From positions 1-28,585 of the IMG/VR virus record IMGVR_UViG_3300046004_000768: a stretch of DNA of 28,585 bases; one strand, written 5' to 3'. Of the stretch, positions 7,803 to 14,729 are shown in pieces. A model generated the notes under the pieces. That model made no database searches. It was given only the letters and a program-made list of their open reading frames with translations, and was not told the origin of the DNA. The position numbers and the translations under genes are program-made. The first letter of the stretch is position 1; each line of letters begins with the position of its first letter. Source of the DNA: a virus.

Positions 7803-8524
7803 TTAACGACCACGTTTGTTAGCAATCTCTTTTTTACGTTTATGAACTAAGTATTTACACTTATGGTTGAAAGCATAGATATTCATCTTAGTAACCTCAT
7901 GCCATGTCATATTAAACTCCTTGCTTACATCGTCTATTACTTCTTCCCATTGAAAGGGTTTAACTTTCTCGCTTGTACTAGTAGAATCTCCTTTTCCGTG
8001 TATCGCTTCGTTGATGTTACGAAGCGTTGCAAAAAAAAATTAGACGCTTCTAGGAATGTTGATAGTGGTAAATGATTTTCAAATTCTTTGTATCTATCTT
8101 TAATAGGGTTTACTAGATTATCATAAGCATCTACTTCACCATAGACTGCACCTTTTGGATAGTACATCAAACAAGCCATTCTTACAGGGTCGCTTTCAAT
8201 ATCTCCATTTGACCAATCAATATGCCATCCAACACCAATCTTTTCAGGGTTTACAAGTTCGTATGTTTTACCGTTCAAAGTAATTTCTTTTGGTGGGTGT
8301 TTTACTACTGGCATTGAAGCGTATAATGTAGCAATGTGATTCGATAAGTTAGTAATATCTTTCACGTCAATACTCATTAACTTAGCTTTCTTGATTCCTG
8401 TGAAGTCAGCTATAAACTCAACCATCAAATTCAAGTCCATTTTATCCATGTACTTATCGGTTTGAATAGGCTTCAAATGCTTAATGCGTAAATCTTTATA
8501 CGTCTTTGGTAGTTTAATATCCAT
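7803..8524 (-). CDS. Tail assembly chaperone, -1 frameshift product (GT-like)
   Basis: Joining frame 8524-8033 to the -1 frame 8033-7803 gives a protein of about 240 residues. The -1 extension (76 residues) reads as real protein: ATLRNINEAIHGKG, then FQWEEVIDDVSKEF, TWHEVTKMN and a basic C-terminus KRKKEIANKRGR. It has no ATG start that would include all of this, so it can only be made by frameshifting or by slippage. Tailed phages commonly make a short (G) and long (GT) chaperone from one start, with the T part binding the tape measure protein. The signal is described at 8004-8039. The alternative is an indel or sequencing error in the homopolymer. Confidence 0.75.
7937..8524 (-). CDS. Tail assembly chaperone, unshifted product (G-like)
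   Basis: 195 residues in the unshifted frame. It opens IKLPKTYKDLRIKHLKPIQ, in the style of tail assembly chaperones, followed by a helical region (about 30-70), a TLNGKTYELVNPEKIGVGW beta element with an acidic HIDWSNGDIES, and a helical block with MACLMYYPKG and LPLSTFLEASNFFL. After the U9 run (codon 162-165) the frame continues for only about 31 residues to the stop at 7937. Its start overlaps the end of the glycosyltransferase gene by 11 bp. Chaperone function is inferred from the frameshift architecture and the late tail context; the sequence alone is only suggestive. Confidence 0.65.
   Translation of the reverse strand: MDIKLPKTYKDLRIKHLKPIQTDKYMDKMDLNLMVEFIADFTGIKKAKLMSIDVKDITNLSNHIATLYASMPVVKHPPKEITLNGKTYELVNPEKIGVGWHIDWSNGDIESDPVRMACLMYYPKGAVYGEVDAYDNLVNPIKDRYKEFENHLPLSTFLEASNFFLQRFVTSTKRYTEKEILLVQARKLNPFNGKK
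8004..8039 (-). promoter_or_regulatory. -1 ribosomal frameshift signal: U9 slippery run plus hairpin
   Basis: On the minus strand the codons read AAT TTT TTT TTG. The heptamer T TTT TTT (8039-8033) fits the X XXY YYZ rule exactly. Six nucleotides later (8032-8027) a perfect 8-bp stem begins: CGCTTCGT (8026-8019), loop of 7, ACGAAGCG (8011-8004). Slippery site, spacer of 6 and a GC-rich stem-loop are the standard parts of a -1 frameshift element. Transcriptional slippage on the U9 run could give the same product. Confidence 0.8.
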
Positions 8525-9134
8525 ATCTATCCTGTATTGCTTTTATTTTAATTGCTCGTTCTTTTTGATTTGCTTGTTTACCTAAACTTTTTTGCTCTGA
8601 ATGTCTACGGTATAAATATAATGTTGAAGGACAATAACCTAACTTAGCACCTTTCGAAAGTAAGTTCATATTTAGATCGTACTCTTCAGCACACGTTAAC
8701 GATTCATCAAACAAAACATTGAAACGTTCAAACACATCACGTCTATACATAAGCGAACCACCATGAATTATATTTTGATGCTTCATTTGTTTTAAGTCAG
8801 GAAACGGAACACGTGGTACATGAATATTACGTACACCATTCTCAAAGAAGTTAATTGCTTTGCCGTGAATAAAATCGAAACCTTGCATCGCTTCAACTGA
8901 ATCGGCTAAACTGTTTGGTGTTAGCATATCATCATCACATAAGTACTTTACATATTCACCTGTTGCTATTTTAATACCTTCATTCAGATTATAAGAAACA
9001 GATTTATCTGACTTACTTAAAATTATTTCAATATCACCGCCAAAGTTTTGATTCTTTATTGATTCGATTGCTTCGTTTAAATATCCACGGTCTTTTGAGT
9101 ATGGAATTATTACGCTTACTTTGGTTCGTAACAT
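8514..9134 (-). CDS. Family 2 (GT-A) glycosyltransferase
   Basis: 206 residues. The N-terminus KVSVIIPYSKDRGYLNEAIE is the nucleotide-sugar-binding start of GT2 enzymes. The metal-binding DxD-type motif is LCDDDM (DDD at 67-69). HGGSLMYRRDVF (about 123-134) and EEYDLNMNLLSKG match the acceptor side, with the ED-like catalytic region. It probably transfers a sugar from a nucleotide donor, in the cytoplasm, to a virion protein or a host surface glycan. It overlaps the methyltransferase by 19 bp and the chaperone by 11 bp, so it is part of a compact cassette sitting inside the late genes. The substrate cannot be told from sequence. Confidence 0.85.
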   Translation of the reverse strand: MLRTKVSVIIPYSKDRGYLNEAIESIKNQNFGGDIEIILSKSDKSVSYNLNEGIKIATGEYVKYLCDDDMLTPNSLADSVEAMQGFDFIHGKAINFFENGVRNIHVPRVPFPDLKQMKHQNIIHGGSLMYRRDVFERFNVLFDESLTCAEEYDLNMNLLSKGAKLGYCPSTLYLYRRHSEQKSLGKQANQKERAIKIKAIQDRYGY

Positions 9135-9655
9135 AACAAAAATACTTTAGGTGTCAATTCTTCTTTGTGTGTACAATTCCAATCACTAAACGCCTTATCA
9201 AAGTGTTCGTGTTCTAATTTGAAAGTGTGGTATTCGTCTACCTCAATTCCTATACCTGTTAGAATGATAATGTTTTTTCGTGCAATTCGTTTCATATTCT
9301 CACACGCTTTATCGAAATCACGGCAATTATCTAGGACTGCAAATGCGCAAACGGTGTCATATACGCCAAAATCAAAATTAGTATAGTCTTCAATTGACAT
9401 TTTCCAAGCATCTTCATGAATAGGAAAAGCGTCAATTCCTACATAGCTAACCCCCTCATCCAAACAAGATTTAAGAAACATACTACCGCACCCAACATCA
9501 AGTACTGAATCGCCTACACCACACTTCTTTAAATGCGTTCTATAATCTCGAATAACATTATCTAAGGCTCTATTGTCATCTGAATGACCTACCGACTTTC
9601 TACGCTTGTTTAAATTCTTTGTAGCGTTTATCCATGTTTGTTTGTTTACTTTCAT
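9116..9655 (-). CDS. SAM-dependent methyltransferase (class I)
   Basis: 179 residues. Motif I, VLDVGCGS (51-58), is the S-adenosylmethionine-binding loop. The acidic motif II follows as VGIDAF (about 72-77), and AVLDNCRDFDKACENMKRI resembles the Methyltransf_11/25 region that follows motif III/IV. Between two glycosyltransferases, it is likely to methylate a sugar or a glycan-bearing substrate rather than DNA, since no target-recognition domain or NPPY/PCQ motif is present. The start overlaps the stop of the small gene at 9652-9786 by 4 bp (ATGA). The functional call is firm at the fold level, while the substrate is unknown. Confidence 0.85.
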   Translation of the reverse strand: MKVNKQTWINATKNLNKRRKSVGHSDDNRALDNVIRDYRTHLKKCGVGDSVLDVGCGSMFLKSCLDEGVSYVGIDAFPIHEDAWKMSIEDYTNFDFGVYDTVCAFAVLDNCRDFDKACENMKRIARKNIIILTGIGIEVDEYHTFKLEHEHFDKAFSDWNCTHKEELTPKVFLLCYEPK

Positions 9656-9786
9656 ATAATACCATTTTTAAATCTAACCATACAACCATCTTTATAAATA
9701 GTTGATTTAATAATATATTGTTTGATTCTGTATATTTTAAACCACCGTTTTTTAGCTTTCTTCTTTTTCTTTCTTGGTATTCTCAT
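9652..9786 (-). CDS. Small highly basic protein
   Basis: 44 residues, MRIPRKKKKKAKKRWFKIY then IKQYIIKSTIYKDGCMVRF. Both ends are fused to neighbours by ATGA overlaps: its start overlaps the stop of the glycosyltransferase at 9783, and its stop overlaps the start of the methyltransferase at 9655. That double coupling in a 135-bp frame is good evidence for a real gene. The first 20 residues are more than half Lys/Arg, suggesting nucleic-acid or membrane-surface binding. No family recognised. Confidence 0.65.
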   Translation of the reverse strand: MRIPRKKKKKAKKRWFKIYRIKQYIIKSTIYKDGCMVRFKNGII

Positions 9787-10658
9787 TTCGTCAATTCTAA
9801 AATTTTATAACCTGTGCTTTCGATATTATGATTAATATAAAAACCTGCTGGAGTTAATAACATATTTCTATCTACGTGTTTTAAGTCATCTAATATACGA
9901 TAAAAACTTTCTTCATCATTCGCTAAACTGAAATAACATGAACCATAAACATCGTCATATACTTTTGGGTTTAGATTTTGAGTAACTACATGACAACCCA
10001 AACCACTTGCTTCAAATGCTGTAACGCCAAAACACCCATAAGGCTTACCTTGTTGCATAGGTGCAAACAGTTCAACGTACACATGACATTCACTCATTCG
10101 TTTAAGTTGTTGGTCATGACTTACTTTAGTTCGGTCAATTCGTATTTCAAAGTCATTCTTAAACTGATTCAAAACGTATTCAATACCATCAGTTCCCTTT
10201 ACAAATGGATTGCTAGGGTAATGACCTATGATTAGCTTGCCATCTTGTCGTTTAGGTTGACTTATCAATGTGGTATGTGGTGCAATGTAACTCATATTGC
10301 CTAACTGCATGAACTCGGTTTGGTCAGTCAGTTGTTTATAGTCTTTGAATAACTCGTTATACATTTCATGGTTTTGCCTGTATCGTGTTCCTGAATGATA
10401 GATTACAATTCGTTTCGGCTTACCTTCTAAGACGTGTTTTAAAAGTCTTTCATCGCTATGAAATATCTGAACGCAATCATAACCGCCTACAATATGTTTT
10501 ATGTCTTGCGGTCTAATTGGTAGTGATTGTGTTGCATAATTAAATGCGTGTCGATTAATAGAATAGTCTTTACAATGTACGCCGATTGAACGTAAAGCAT
10601 TTGCATTTTCGTGACTCATGTTTGAGTAGTCGTCAACAGATAAGTTTAAATATCGCAT
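9783..10658 (-). CDS. GT-B glycosyltransferase (family 4-like)
   Basis: 291 residues. The C-terminal half carries the GT4 donor-binding signature: FGVTAFEASGLGCHVVT (210-226), with the E-x7-E-like Glu and Ala-Gly positions that hold the nucleotide sugar. Before it, KLIIGHYPSNPFVKGTDGIE (141-160) resembles the beginning of the GT-B second Rossmann domain. The N-terminal domain is shorter than in typical bacterial GT4 enzymes (about 350-400 residues). It heads the glycosylation cassette and has its own consensus promoter 11 nt upstream (10669-10700). It is probably cytoplasmic. The acceptor is unknown. Confidence 0.75.
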   Translation of the reverse strand: MRYLNLSVDDYSNMSHENANALRSIGVHCKDYSINRHAFNYATQSLPIRPQDIKHIVGGYDCVQIFHSDERLLKHVLEGKPKRIVIYHSGTRYRQNHEMYNELFKDYKQLTDQTEFMQLGNMSYIAPHTTLISQPKRQDGKLIIGHYPSNPFVKGTDGIEYVLNQFKNDFEIRIDRTKVSHDQQLKRMSECHVYVELFAPMQQGKPYGCFGVTAFEASGLGCHVVTQNLNPKVYDDVYGSCYFSLANDEESFYRILDDLKHVDRNMLLTPAGFYINHNIESTGYKILELTK

Positions 10659-10710
10659 ACCAAATAAACAAAGATATTAATAAAAGTAATATGTAAACAA
10701 GTAACCTCAT
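10633..10710 (-). CDS. Possible 25-residue membrane peptide
   Basis: MRLLVYILLLLISLFIWYA followed by IFKLIC and TGA. The ATG overlaps the terminase stop as ATGA, as with other coupled genes here, and the peptide is one perfect membrane helix. It overlaps the glycosyltransferase start by 26 bp. The same DNA contains a consensus promoter (10669-10700), so the frame may be a by-product. No family can be assigned. Confidence 0.3.
   Translation of the reverse strand: MRLLVYILLLLISLFIWYAIFKLIC
10669..10700 (-). promoter_or_regulatory. Promoter for the glycosylation cassette
   Basis: Minus strand: TTG at 10700-10698, 21-nt spacer, TATCTTTG at 10676-10669, an exact match to TAnnTTTG. The ATG of the glycosyltransferase is at 10658, so the leader would be only about 5 nt. 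It would let the cassette be expressed apart from the late operon. Confidence 0.55.
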
Positions 10711-11906
10711 TCCGCAAAGTATTTACCACGCCTTGCAAGATTTTTACGTGCTTGGTTGTATAGTGCCAAACTCATAACACTATCATCATGTATTCCTTCA
10801 GGTGCAGAGTATTTAACGTGGCGTGTCTTAGCGTCAAACACATAAGTAAACGCTTCTAGTTCGTCAATTAAATATTCGATGTTAGGAAGGCTTAATTCGT
10901 TTTGCTCAAATGATACCGCTAAATCTTCAATCATTATTGGTTTAGTCTTTGAGGTTGTAGTGAATGGTGAAATAAGATTGCCTACTTTCTTTTTAAGCAT
11001 TTCAAAGAACACATCACCTTGATTATTTACCTCAACATAAACATCGGCTCTATACTCATTAATCTTACTTGCAACCTTGTCGATTATATTCGTCCATTCA
11101 TCTTGACGCCAACGATCAACAAATAACACCCCACCATCTTTAGTGCCAATAGTTAATACAGTATAATCATCAGCCCTACCAATATCTAAACCACCGTACA
11201 ATTTACCTACTTGACTTGATTGTCTAATTGATTCACGAACATTTCTAAATAAACCAGTTGCACCATCAATAAATTCGGCTAGGTATTCTTGTCGAAAGAT
11301 ATGGTCAGGAACGGTAAGACGTATTGCGTCAATCTCTCTAGGGTCAATCATTGGATTGTCATATGACGAATATTGAAAGTATCTATATCTATCATCGTCA
11401 TGTCTAAGCAATGAAAGTTTGTACATCATTCGCTTACCTTTTGGAGTAGAAATAAACACAACCTTTTTACCTTTCACAAGTACGGTAGGCTGTAATACTT
11501 CCTCCCAAGTGTTTGCCTTCATGAAATCAAACTCATCGCAAATAAGATAGTCGAATGTATTACCACGAATACCATCAGGACGTTCTGCACTAAAGAACTG
11601 AATAACGCTACCAAATCCCTTAACAATTAACTCAGTATCGTTGTATTGAAACAATCCACTACTTAACGTAGCTTTCTTTAGTTCTAGATAGACTTTCTTT
11701 GATTGCTTATAGATTGGACTTACCCAACCTATATTACAACCCTTATCGTTTATAGCCCAATAAAGCTGTTGGTTATTGCACAGCATCGTTTTACCGAACT
11801 GCCTACCAATATTCAATACATAGTACTTCGCATTATCGTTATTGATTGCGTTATGTATCTCACGTTGCTTTTCATGTGGTCTATATCCTTTAATTGTCGA
11901 ACTCAA
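10707..11906 (-). CDS. terL: Terminase large subunit (TerL)
   Basis: 399 residues, an ATP-driven DNA packaging motor with nuclease activity. ATPase: Walker A GRQFGKT (34-40), Walker B LICDE (121-125) and coupling motif STPKG (153-157). The RNase H-like nuclease follows, with Asp in GLDIGRADDYTVL (about residue 240), Glu in VEVNNQG (about 290) and the Asp pair in HDDSVMSLAL (about 380). The length is short but complete for a TerL. It overlaps the small subunit by 17 bp and is followed by the glycosylation cassette. All key residues are present. The packaging type (cos, pac) cannot be told. Confidence 0.95.
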   Translation of the reverse strand: MSSTIKGYRPHEKQREIHNAINNDNAKYYVLNIGRQFGKTMLCNNQQLYWAINDKGCNIGWVSPIYKQSKKVYLELKKATLSSGLFQYNDTELIVKGFGSVIQFFSAERPDGIRGNTFDYLICDEFDFMKANTWEEVLQPTVLVKGKKVVFISTPKGKRMMYKLSLLRHDDDRYRYFQYSSYDNPMIDPREIDAIRLTVPDHIFRQEYLAEFIDGATGLFRNVRESIRQSSQVGKLYGGLDIGRADDYTVLTIGTKDGGVLFVDRWRQDEWTNIIDKVASKINEYRADVYVEVNNQGDVFFEMLKKKVGNLISPFTTTSKTKPIMIEDLAVSFEQNELSLPNIEYLIDELEAFTYVFDAKTRHVKYSAPEGIHDDSVMSLALYNQARKNLARRGKYFAE

Positions 11907-12303
11907 ATTTATCTACCGTTTTACTTTCGATATGTTGTTTGTCGTGCATCCCTAAAGCGTTCTTAGCATAGAAAATTCCTTTGCCTTCATTGGCTACAAT
12001 ATCCTTCGCAAGTGCTTTAAAATTGTCGTTTATTCTTTTTATAGTGTTACTTTTAAGTTCATCTTCAGACTTCAACCATTCGTAATAAGTCTTCCTTGCT
12101 ATCGTGTCCATCTTCAAAAGTGGAATCCAAATATTTAGAAAATAGTCGATAGTTGGAATGTGTCTATCCATTACCTCAACTACTTTACCACTACCTGAAA
12201 CGACTTCTTTTGTGTGTGCCATACATTCCTGTAAATACAAGTTAGCAAGTTCACCAAGTCGCACTATGAAATCATCACTTTTTTGATTCATGATACTCTT
12301 CAA
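11890..12303 (-). CDS. Terminase small subunit-like protein (TerS)
   Basis: 137 residues immediately upstream of TerL. The pattern fits small terminase subunits of the GP3-package type: a helical N-terminus, the DTIARKTYYEWLKSEDELKS stretch expected for HTH-like DNA binding, and GIFYAKNALGMHDK near the end, resembling the typical fxLKn-G-W/D motif. TerS recognises the packaging site and recruits TerL. The first Met (12303) overlaps the upstream gene by 29 bp, while the second (M5, 12291) overlaps by 17 and is also plausible. Assignment is mainly by position plus this pattern. Confidence 0.7.
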   Translation of the reverse strand: MKSIMNQKSDDFIVRLGELANLYLQECMAHTKEVVSGSGKVVEVMDRHIPTIDYFLNIWIPLLKMDTIARKTYYEWLKSEDELKSNTIKRINDNFKALAKDIVANEGKGIFYAKNALGMHDKQHIESKTVDKFEFDN

Positions 12304-12673
12304 TTAATTCAATCAATTTCTTTTCACCTGCTTTGTGGTGGTATTTAATACCGTAACTATCACAAGTATTTTTTAACTCAGTTAGTTTGTCTTGAGTAAC
12401 AGTAACCACTTCAATATTTGGCTTACTTACTTCTGTTGCTTCGTGTTTTTCTTCATGAAACATTACAAAATTATACAAGATATTTACAGCGTTATTGATA
12501 CAACTTGAACAACCTTTACTAACTCCGATTGCTTTACCTGTTGACTGCTTTGTGATTTCACGGTGCACTAAATCCAAATGCAGAAATTCCTTTTCATCAA
12601 TATCAATTGCTTTACGCATTACTTTTCCACGAATCACATTCAAGGATTCATTTGCTTCTTTACTTATTTTCAT
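12275..12673 (-). CDS. Hypothetical protein with C-terminal HeH/SAP-like motif
   Basis: 132 residues. The C-terminal segment LKNTCDSYGIKYHHKAGEKK followed by LIELIEEY resembles HeH/LEM/SAP-type helix-extension-helix modules that bind DNA. An N-terminal KGCSSC motif (Cys pair, residues 53-58) could bind a metal. It lies directly upstream of TerS, and its start overlaps the end... of the gene at 12670 by 4 bp. A packaging-related DNA-binding role is plausible from position only. Confidence 0.5.
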   Translation of the reverse strand: MKISKEANESLNVIRGKVMRKAIDIDEKEFLHLDLVHREITKQSTGKAIGVSKGCSSCINNAVNILYNFVMFHEEKHEATEVSKPNIEVVTVTQDKLTELKNTCDSYGIKYHHKAGEKKLIELIEEYHESKK

Positions 12674-12861
12674 TTTCTTTCAAATTTAAACATCCTTGTG
12701 TTTGGAATTGATACAGTTGATTCAACTTCTCCTTTGTTTATTTCTAGCCAAAAAATAGTTCTATCTTGTTTTTCATCAACATGAGTAAATTCTCCAATCA
12801 ACATCCACTCTTCAATCCCTAGACCATCATGTTTAGTTAACATCCAAAGTTCTTTTTTCAT
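12670..12861 (-). CDS. Small hypothetical protein
   Basis: 63 residues, Trp/Glu rich, with alternating beta-like segments: ELWMLTKHDGLGIEEWMLIG, TIFWLEINKGE and a terminal TRMFKFERK. No signal or membrane segment. It is coupled by a 4-bp overlap to both the gene before it (12858) and the one after it (12673), so it is very likely translated. Function unknown. Confidence 0.55.
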   Translation of the reverse strand: MKKELWMLTKHDGLGIEEWMLIGEFTHVDEKQDRTIFWLEINKGEVESTVSIPNTRMFKFERK

Positions 12862-13109
12862 TTTCTCAATCTATCAATTAATACTGCAATTAAATACACT
12901 CCAATACTTACAAGTGGCGACCAAGTTATACCAAGCGTTATCCAAAATGAAACACAAGGGTAACAATCAATTAGTTTAACATATTTAGTCATACTCATTT
13001 TAAACGCCTTTCGAATCAGATAAGGCAAATTAAATTCTTGGTGCAAAATGTAAGATACAAACCAACCAATTAAAACAAGCTGGTAGTATTCATGTATTAA
13101 GTATTTCAT
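12858..13109 (-). CDS. Small membrane protein with CxxC-FW motif
   Basis: 83 residues with two hydrophobic segments, about 8-23 (YYQLVLIGWFVSYIL) and 54-78, and a connecting motif DCYPCVSFW (48-56). A Cys-x2-Cys before a membrane helix with FW recalls the DUF1360-like membrane proteins, some of which occur in phages. It overlaps the sigma-like gene by 20 bp and the next by 4. A holin-like or regulatory role is possible; nothing decisive is visible. Confidence 0.55.
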   Translation of the reverse strand: MKYLIHEYYQLVLIGWFVSYILHQEFNLPYLIRKAFKMSMTKYVKLIDCYPCVSFWITLGITWSPLVSIGVYLIAVLIDRLRK

Positions 13110-13536
13110 ATCGTTTACGTATTTCGTTATTAATCTGTTTACAAATCGGTGAAATCGTTTGACACACCGACTTTTTTAATCGTTTAGCTACCTTTGTTTT
13201 ATTACTTACTAAAATAGCTTCTTTGTATATTCCAACTTCATAACCTAGCCCATCAATCTCTAATTCTAAAAATATCTTATGCAACAAATTAGCATCGTAT
13301 TTTATTGATTCATCTTCAATCGTATCTGTTAAATCAAAGTTCAAAGGTGAATAGTCAGGTCGAAAGTTTTTATTGAAACTAGATCGTTTATGATAATATT
13401 GCAACTTCATAGCGTTTACAAAATAACCTGCATTCATTTCTAAATCAATGTCAGGCATCAGTAAAAAAGTATGGTGAACTAAGTCATTGCCTAATTCACC
13501 TGCTATACTTTTTGCTATTAAATAGAATTTATCCAT
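13090..13536 (-). CDS. Sigma-factor-like transcription regulator
   Basis: 148 residues. The N-terminal part (AKSIAGELGNDLVHHTFLLM, 8-27) matches the pattern of sigma-70 region 2, the core-binding helix with the DLVxxxF signature. It is followed by a helix pair up to VNAMKLQYYHKRSSF (41-55), like region 2.3/2.4. The C-terminal KVAKRLKKSVCQTISPICK (115-133) is HTH-like, as in region 4. Small sigma-like proteins of this pattern precede the late genes in other Bacteroidota phages. Located just upstream of the terminase block, it is a good candidate for the switch to late transcription. TATATTTG lies only 5 nt before its ATG. Pattern-based call. Confidence 0.5.
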   Translation of the reverse strand: MDKFYLIAKSIAGELGNDLVHHTFLLMPDIDLEMNAGYFVNAMKLQYYHKRSSFNKNFRPDYSPLNFDLTDTIEDESIKYDANLLHKIFLELEIDGLGYEVGIYKEAILVSNKTKVAKRLKKSVCQTISPICKQINNEIRKRYEILNT

Positions 13537-13541
13537 TGAAG

Positions 13542-13549
13542 CAAATATA
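13542..13549 (-). promoter_or_regulatory. Possible -7 element before the sigma-like gene
   Basis: TATATTTG (13549-13542) matches the -7 consensus exactly, 5 nt before ATG 13536. A transcript starting here would be leaderless. The -33 region at the right distance has TGTG but no TTG, so a normal promoter is unlikely without an activator. Confidence 0.25.
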
Positions 13550-13556
13550 AGAAAAA

Positions 13557-13994
13557 TTAATTAACCACACATTCAAGCACAATTGATTTATCAAACATAG
13601 CTTTATAAATTTCTTCGTGTGAAAATTTAGATAAAACAATATTCATCGAATCATCGTATTGTTCATCCTGAAAATAAGTTTTACCTTCAATTGTTCGACT
13701 TACTTTTATTCTTGGTCTTGGTCGAATTAATGTTGGTGGTTTATCTTTTTCACTTAGTCCAAATATGATTTCATTTTTCCTATCAAAAGCTGTGATACAA
13801 TCTTCACCAATTACTTTTTTACCTTGTTCAATCTTATCTAGTAAAACTCTATCTGATTCATGGATATAAATATGACCAAGATTTACCATTGTCGAAATAG
13901 TATGTCGTTGCGGTTTGTAGTATTGCATTTTACTTGCATCAAAAGCAAACATAATATAACCGTTTTCTATTAGGTATTTCTCAAAGCTATTCAT
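13557..13994 (-). CDS. Hypothetical protein, no family recognised
   Basis: 145 residues, soluble, mixed. The middle contains DKPPTLIRPRPRIKVSRTIE, a proline/arginine-rich linker that could separate two small domains; the final part DDSMNIVLSKFSHEEIY is helical. It lies 20 bp upstream of the sigma-like gene and overlaps the next gene by 4 bp. Function unknown. Confidence 0.55.
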   Translation of the reverse strand: MNSFEKYLIENGYIMFAFDASKMQYYKPQRHTISTMVNLGHIYIHESDRVLLDKIEQGKKVIGEDCITAFDRKNEIIFGLSEKDKPPTLIRPRPRIKVSRTIEGKTYFQDEQYDDSMNIVLSKFSHEEIYKAMFDKSIVLECVVN

Positions 13995-14293
13995 CTATCA
14001 ATATCATTAATCATCTGTTCATAAACTAACCGCTTTTCCCATCCGATAGTTGAATCCTTAGCAAAGTCATTCTTAACAGTATCGGCAACAATCGCACATT
14101 CATATTCAACAACTTGCGGAACTTGTGCTTTTGGTTCTTCGCATTGTTTAAAATAGATAGTCATTACTATCAAACCAACTACAACCAAATAGAATCCAAA
14201 TCTAATTGCCTTTATAAACGTTGTGAAATACCATTGTTTGTCGTTATTATTTCGTGTGTTCATACCCATCAATAAAATTACTAATTCTTTCAA
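13991..14293 (-). CDS. Small single-pass membrane protein
   Basis: The longest frame is 100 residues. Its first 47 bp overlap the HTH gene, and the later in-frame Met 11 (14263, MNTRNNNDKQ) is a likelier start, leaving 90 residues. A membrane helix is visible (FGFYLVVVGLIVMTIYF, about 32-48), followed by a Cys (KQCEEPK) and a Pro/Val/Glu linker. The C-terminal part (CAIVADTVKNDFAKDSTIGW) is soluble. Position between HTH and unknown early genes gives no clue. Confidence 0.5.
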   Translation of the reverse strand: MKELVILLMGMNTRNNNDKQWYFTTFIKAIRFGFYLVVVGLIVMTIYFKQCEEPKAQVPQVVEYECAIVADTVKNDFAKDSTIGWEKRLVYEQMINDIDR

Positions 14294-14450
14294 TCGTTTT
14301 CAATTCCAAATCTTTATTGAAATTATCATCATACACATACTTTCTAACCTTTGAATTTTGCGAGTAATTAACCTCTTTACAAATAGCTGAAATTGTCATA
14401 CCTGTACGTTCTACAAAGTCCTTTACTTTTATTTGAAATGCTTGTTTCAT
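14247..14450 (-). CDS. Small helix-turn-helix DNA-binding protein
   Basis: 67 residues, entirely HTH-like: FVERTGMTISAICKEVNYSQ is the predicted turn, with recognition helix NSKVRKYVYDD, and ELKTIERISNFID is the closing helix typical of Cro/XRE-type proteins. Candidate repressor or activator of early promoters. The start is at ATG 14450, overlapping the end of the preceding gene by 4 bp; the end overlaps the next gene by up to 47 bp depending on start choice. It may act on the paired promoter repeats at 15053 and 15864, though this is only inference. Confidence 0.55.
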   Translation of the reverse strand: MKQAFQIKVKDFVERTGMTISAICKEVNYSQNSKVRKYVYDDNFNKDLELKTIERISNFIDGYEHTK

Positions 14451-14728
14451 AGTTTAATATTTTTAAGTGTATCTTTTGATTCTGCTAGTCTTACATAAAT
14501 AGCTATTTTAACAGCTTGAAAAAATAGCTTTCTTTTTATTTGCCACCAGTACGCAGAATTTAGAATTTCGTTTACTACTATTAAAGCCATTCCACACGCT
14601 CTAATATTACTTTTTGCCATTCCATCAAGTGTATATTGTCGGCTAACTTCAAACGCTCTGTAATCAATATCACGGCATTCTGTTATTAATTCATCCGCTC
14701 GATTGTATGGTGCTATTTTCTTTTTCAT
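14447..14728 (-). CDS. Hypothetical protein
   Basis: 93 residues. The central region (NIRACGMALIVVNEILNSAY) is a hydrophobic helix, followed by WWQIKRKLFFQAVKIAIYV, amphipathic and positively charged. It could be membrane-associated or a helical DNA-binding protein. It is coupled to the HTH gene by a 4-bp overlap. No family recognised. Confidence 0.5.
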   Translation of the reverse strand: MKKKIAPYNRADELITECRDIDYRAFEVSRQYTLDGMAKSNIRACGMALIVVNEILNSAYWWQIKRKLFFQAVKIAIYVRLAESKDTLKNIKL

Positions 14729-14729
14729 C

